Below, piece after piece: positions 62,910-64,000 of a DNA stretch of 64,000 nt. The stretch is from Desulfoglaeba alkanexedens ALDC (GTDB lineage: Bacteria > Desulfobacterota > Syntrophobacteria > Syntrophobacterales > DSM-9756). The position numbers and the translations under genes were made by a program. The stretch spans positions 2,349,501 through 2,413,500 of the forward strand of contig NZ_CP040098.1 in the NCBI RefSeq assembly GCF_005377625.1. Reading direction: 5' to 3'. Under the pieces are notes generated by a model that was given only the letters and a program-made list of their open reading frames with translations, was not told the origin of the DNA and ran no database searches. Every line of letters starts with the position of its first letter. Positions within the stretch are counted from its first letter, which is position 1.

Positions 62910-63821
62910 TTAGACGTGCTTTCCCTGGACCAGTCCGTGTTCCTTCATATAATGAAAGACGGCTTGGAGGTTTTTCTGCTTTTCGATGGCCCAGCGTGGA
63001 GCGGCCAGTTCCTCGGGATGAGGGTCTCCGGTGAGCCGCTGGACGATGATATCCGGGCGAAGGCGGGCGAGGAATTCCCCCGCACAGCGTGCATATTCGG
63101 CGCGGGTGAGGCAGCGGTGGCGCCCGGAATTCAGCCACTGTTCCAGGACCGTGCCCCGCACAACGTAGAGCAGATGGATTTTCACCGCCTGGATGTCCCG
63201 GGAAGACAGGAAGCGGGCGGTGGCCATCATGTCTTCAAAGGATTCGCCGGGGAGTCCGAGAATCACATGGGCGCAGACGGGCAGGGCCCGATCTCGGGTT
63301 CGCCGGACGGCGTCGTCAAAGGCCGCCACCGAATGGCCGCGCCGGATGCGCTTAAGCGTCGCGTCGTTGGCGGACTGCAGGCCGTATTCCAGCCAGACGA
63401 GGTGGTTGCGGGAGACCGCCGCCAGGTGATCGAGGACGTCGTCCGGGACGCAGTCGGGACGGGTTCCGATGGAAAGACCGACCACGTCGGGGTCGGAAAG
63501 GGCCTCGCCGTAGAGGCGCCTCAGGTGCTCCAAGGGAGCGTAGGTGTTGGTGTAGGATTGAAAGTAACCCAGAAACTTTTTGGCCTTGTAACGACGGGCG
63601 AGGACGGTCTTCGCCCTCTGAATCTGCTCGGCGATGGTCAGAGTGTCCGCGGCCCCGGTCCCCGAACCCCTCGCATTGCAGTAGATGCAGCCGTGGCGCC
63701 CGAGCGTGCCGTCGCGGTTGGGGCAGGTGAGGCCCGCGTCCAGGGAAATCTTCTGAACGCGGCAGCCGAACCGTTCCCGCAGGTAAGAAGGGTAATCGCG
63801 ATACAGCTTTTCGGAATCCAT
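62910..63821 (-). CDS. Radical SAM protein, TIGR01212/YhcC-like
   Basis: 303 residues from ATG 63821 (AAGGA upstream); 63851 is an alternative. Starts [13 protein letters not shown]. Iron-sulfur cysteines C33, C45 and C48 in L-T-C-P-N-R-D-G and G-C-I-Y-C are the signature of this family. R-P-D-C near 121-124 and E-Y-G-L-Q near 144-148 fit the SAM fold. The family is related to Elp3 and its substrate is not settled. Stops 1 nt from the convergent kinase stop. Confidence 0.85.
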   Translation of the reverse strand: MDSEKLYRDYPSYLRERFGCRVQKISLDAGLTCPNRDGTLGRHGCIYCNARGSGTGAADTLTIAEQIQRAKTVLARRYKAKKFLGYFQSYTNTYAPLEHLRRLYGEALSDPDVVGLSIGTRPDCVPDDVLDHLAAVSRNHLVWLEYGLQSANDATLKRIRRGHSVAAFDDAVRRTRDRALPVCAHVILGLPGESFEDMMATARFLSSRDIQAVKIHLLYVVRGTVLEQWLNSGRHRCLTRAEYARCAGEFLARLRPDIIVQRLTGDPHPEELAAPRWAIEKQKNLQAVFHYMKEHGLVQGKHV

Positions 63822-63876
63822 CGGTTCCTTGTCTCCCGTCTTCGGGATCATAGCGAAAGGTGAAGGAAGTGTGAAG

Positions 63877-64000
63877 ATGACTCCAGTCTACGATGTGATC
63901 GTGGTGGGTGCCGGACATGCCGGGTGCGAGGCGGCGCTTGCGGCCGCGCGCATGGGGTGCCGGACCCTCCTTTTTTCGATCTTTCTGGACACGGTGGCCC
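63877..64000 (+). CDS. mnmG: tRNA uridine-5-carboxymethylaminomethyl modification protein MnmG, 3' end outside window
   Basis: Only 41 codons are present. Start at ATG 63877 with AAGGA nine nt upstream (GTG 63871 possible). The opening [15 protein letters not shown] is the FAD motif found at the start of MnmG/GidA, and the spacing to R-M-G-C-x-T-L-L fits. Forms the wobble-uridine modification with MnmE. Confidence 0.9.
   Translation, partial: MTPVYDVIVVGAGHAGCEAALAAARMGCRTLLFSIFLDTVA

Overview
The window looks like a chromosomal segment of a GC-rich, strictly anaerobic member of the Desulfobacterota (old Deltaproteobacteria), most like the Syntrophobacter group. The reasons are an HdrA/MvhD/NfnAB flavin-based electron-transfer cluster, an acyl-CoA dehydrogenase with an EtfBA pair whose EtfA carries a ferredoxin domain, a selenocysteine-type HdrA, FeoAB, and many short dispersed repeats. 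This assignment is inference from gene content; no rRNA or other taxonomic marker is present.

Layout. Positions 1-20.6 kb are read on the + strand. They hold the end of a corrinoid/porphyrin methylase gene, an APC amino-acid permease, a CcsA-like/ResB-like pair, a DUF4198 protein with a TonB-dependent receptor on a visibly A/T-richer stretch, and then feoA (frameshifted)-feoB with a leader containing an intrinsic terminator. Two small periplasmic proteins follow. At 12.0-20.5 kb lies a cluster of two P1B-type ATPases, small membrane proteins, a disordered Gly/Pro/Met-rich membrane protein and a protein with three FeoA-like domains. The second ATPase has the SCA-type TM4 motif and the RxxGRxR-like N-terminal motif that I associate with FezB of ferrosomes (iron-storage organelles). 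I read this block as a ferrosome-like system with several undescribed accessory genes.

From 21.1 to 38.5 kb everything is on the - strand: purM, a COG2509-type FAD protein, an AcuB-like CBS protein beside an AcuC-like deacetylase, a DUF4405 protein, a diadenylate cyclase, and a six-gene electron-transfer operon (FrhB/Fe-S protein, MvhD, giant HdrA-GltD-HdrA fusion, NfnB, NfnA, NuoG-like protein). The HdrA gene is interrupted by an in-frame UGA exactly where HdrA proteins have a Cys or selenocysteine, followed by a plausible SECIS hairpin.

glgP (+) at 38.8 kb stands alone. From 40.7 to 58.0 kb a long - strand housekeeping series runs DUF177-rpmF-plsX-acd-etfBA-fabG-fabF-rpiB-glyA-ribD-ribE-ribBA-ribH-nusB-secA-argJ. 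A strong promoter is visible before DUF177 and another before secA. The right end carries gltX, a PAS histidine kinase with a degenerate ATP-binding domain, a radical SAM protein and the first 41 codons of mnmG.

The intergenic regions are filled with recurring palindromes (GTTCCCAAGCTNNAGCTTGGGAAC type), CT/AG-rich blocks, and REP-like (TAGGAGCGGGCTTGCCCGCG) elements. Some repeat blocks recur in inverted orientation about 50 kb apart. No tRNA, rRNA, CRISPR array, transposase or phage gene was found.
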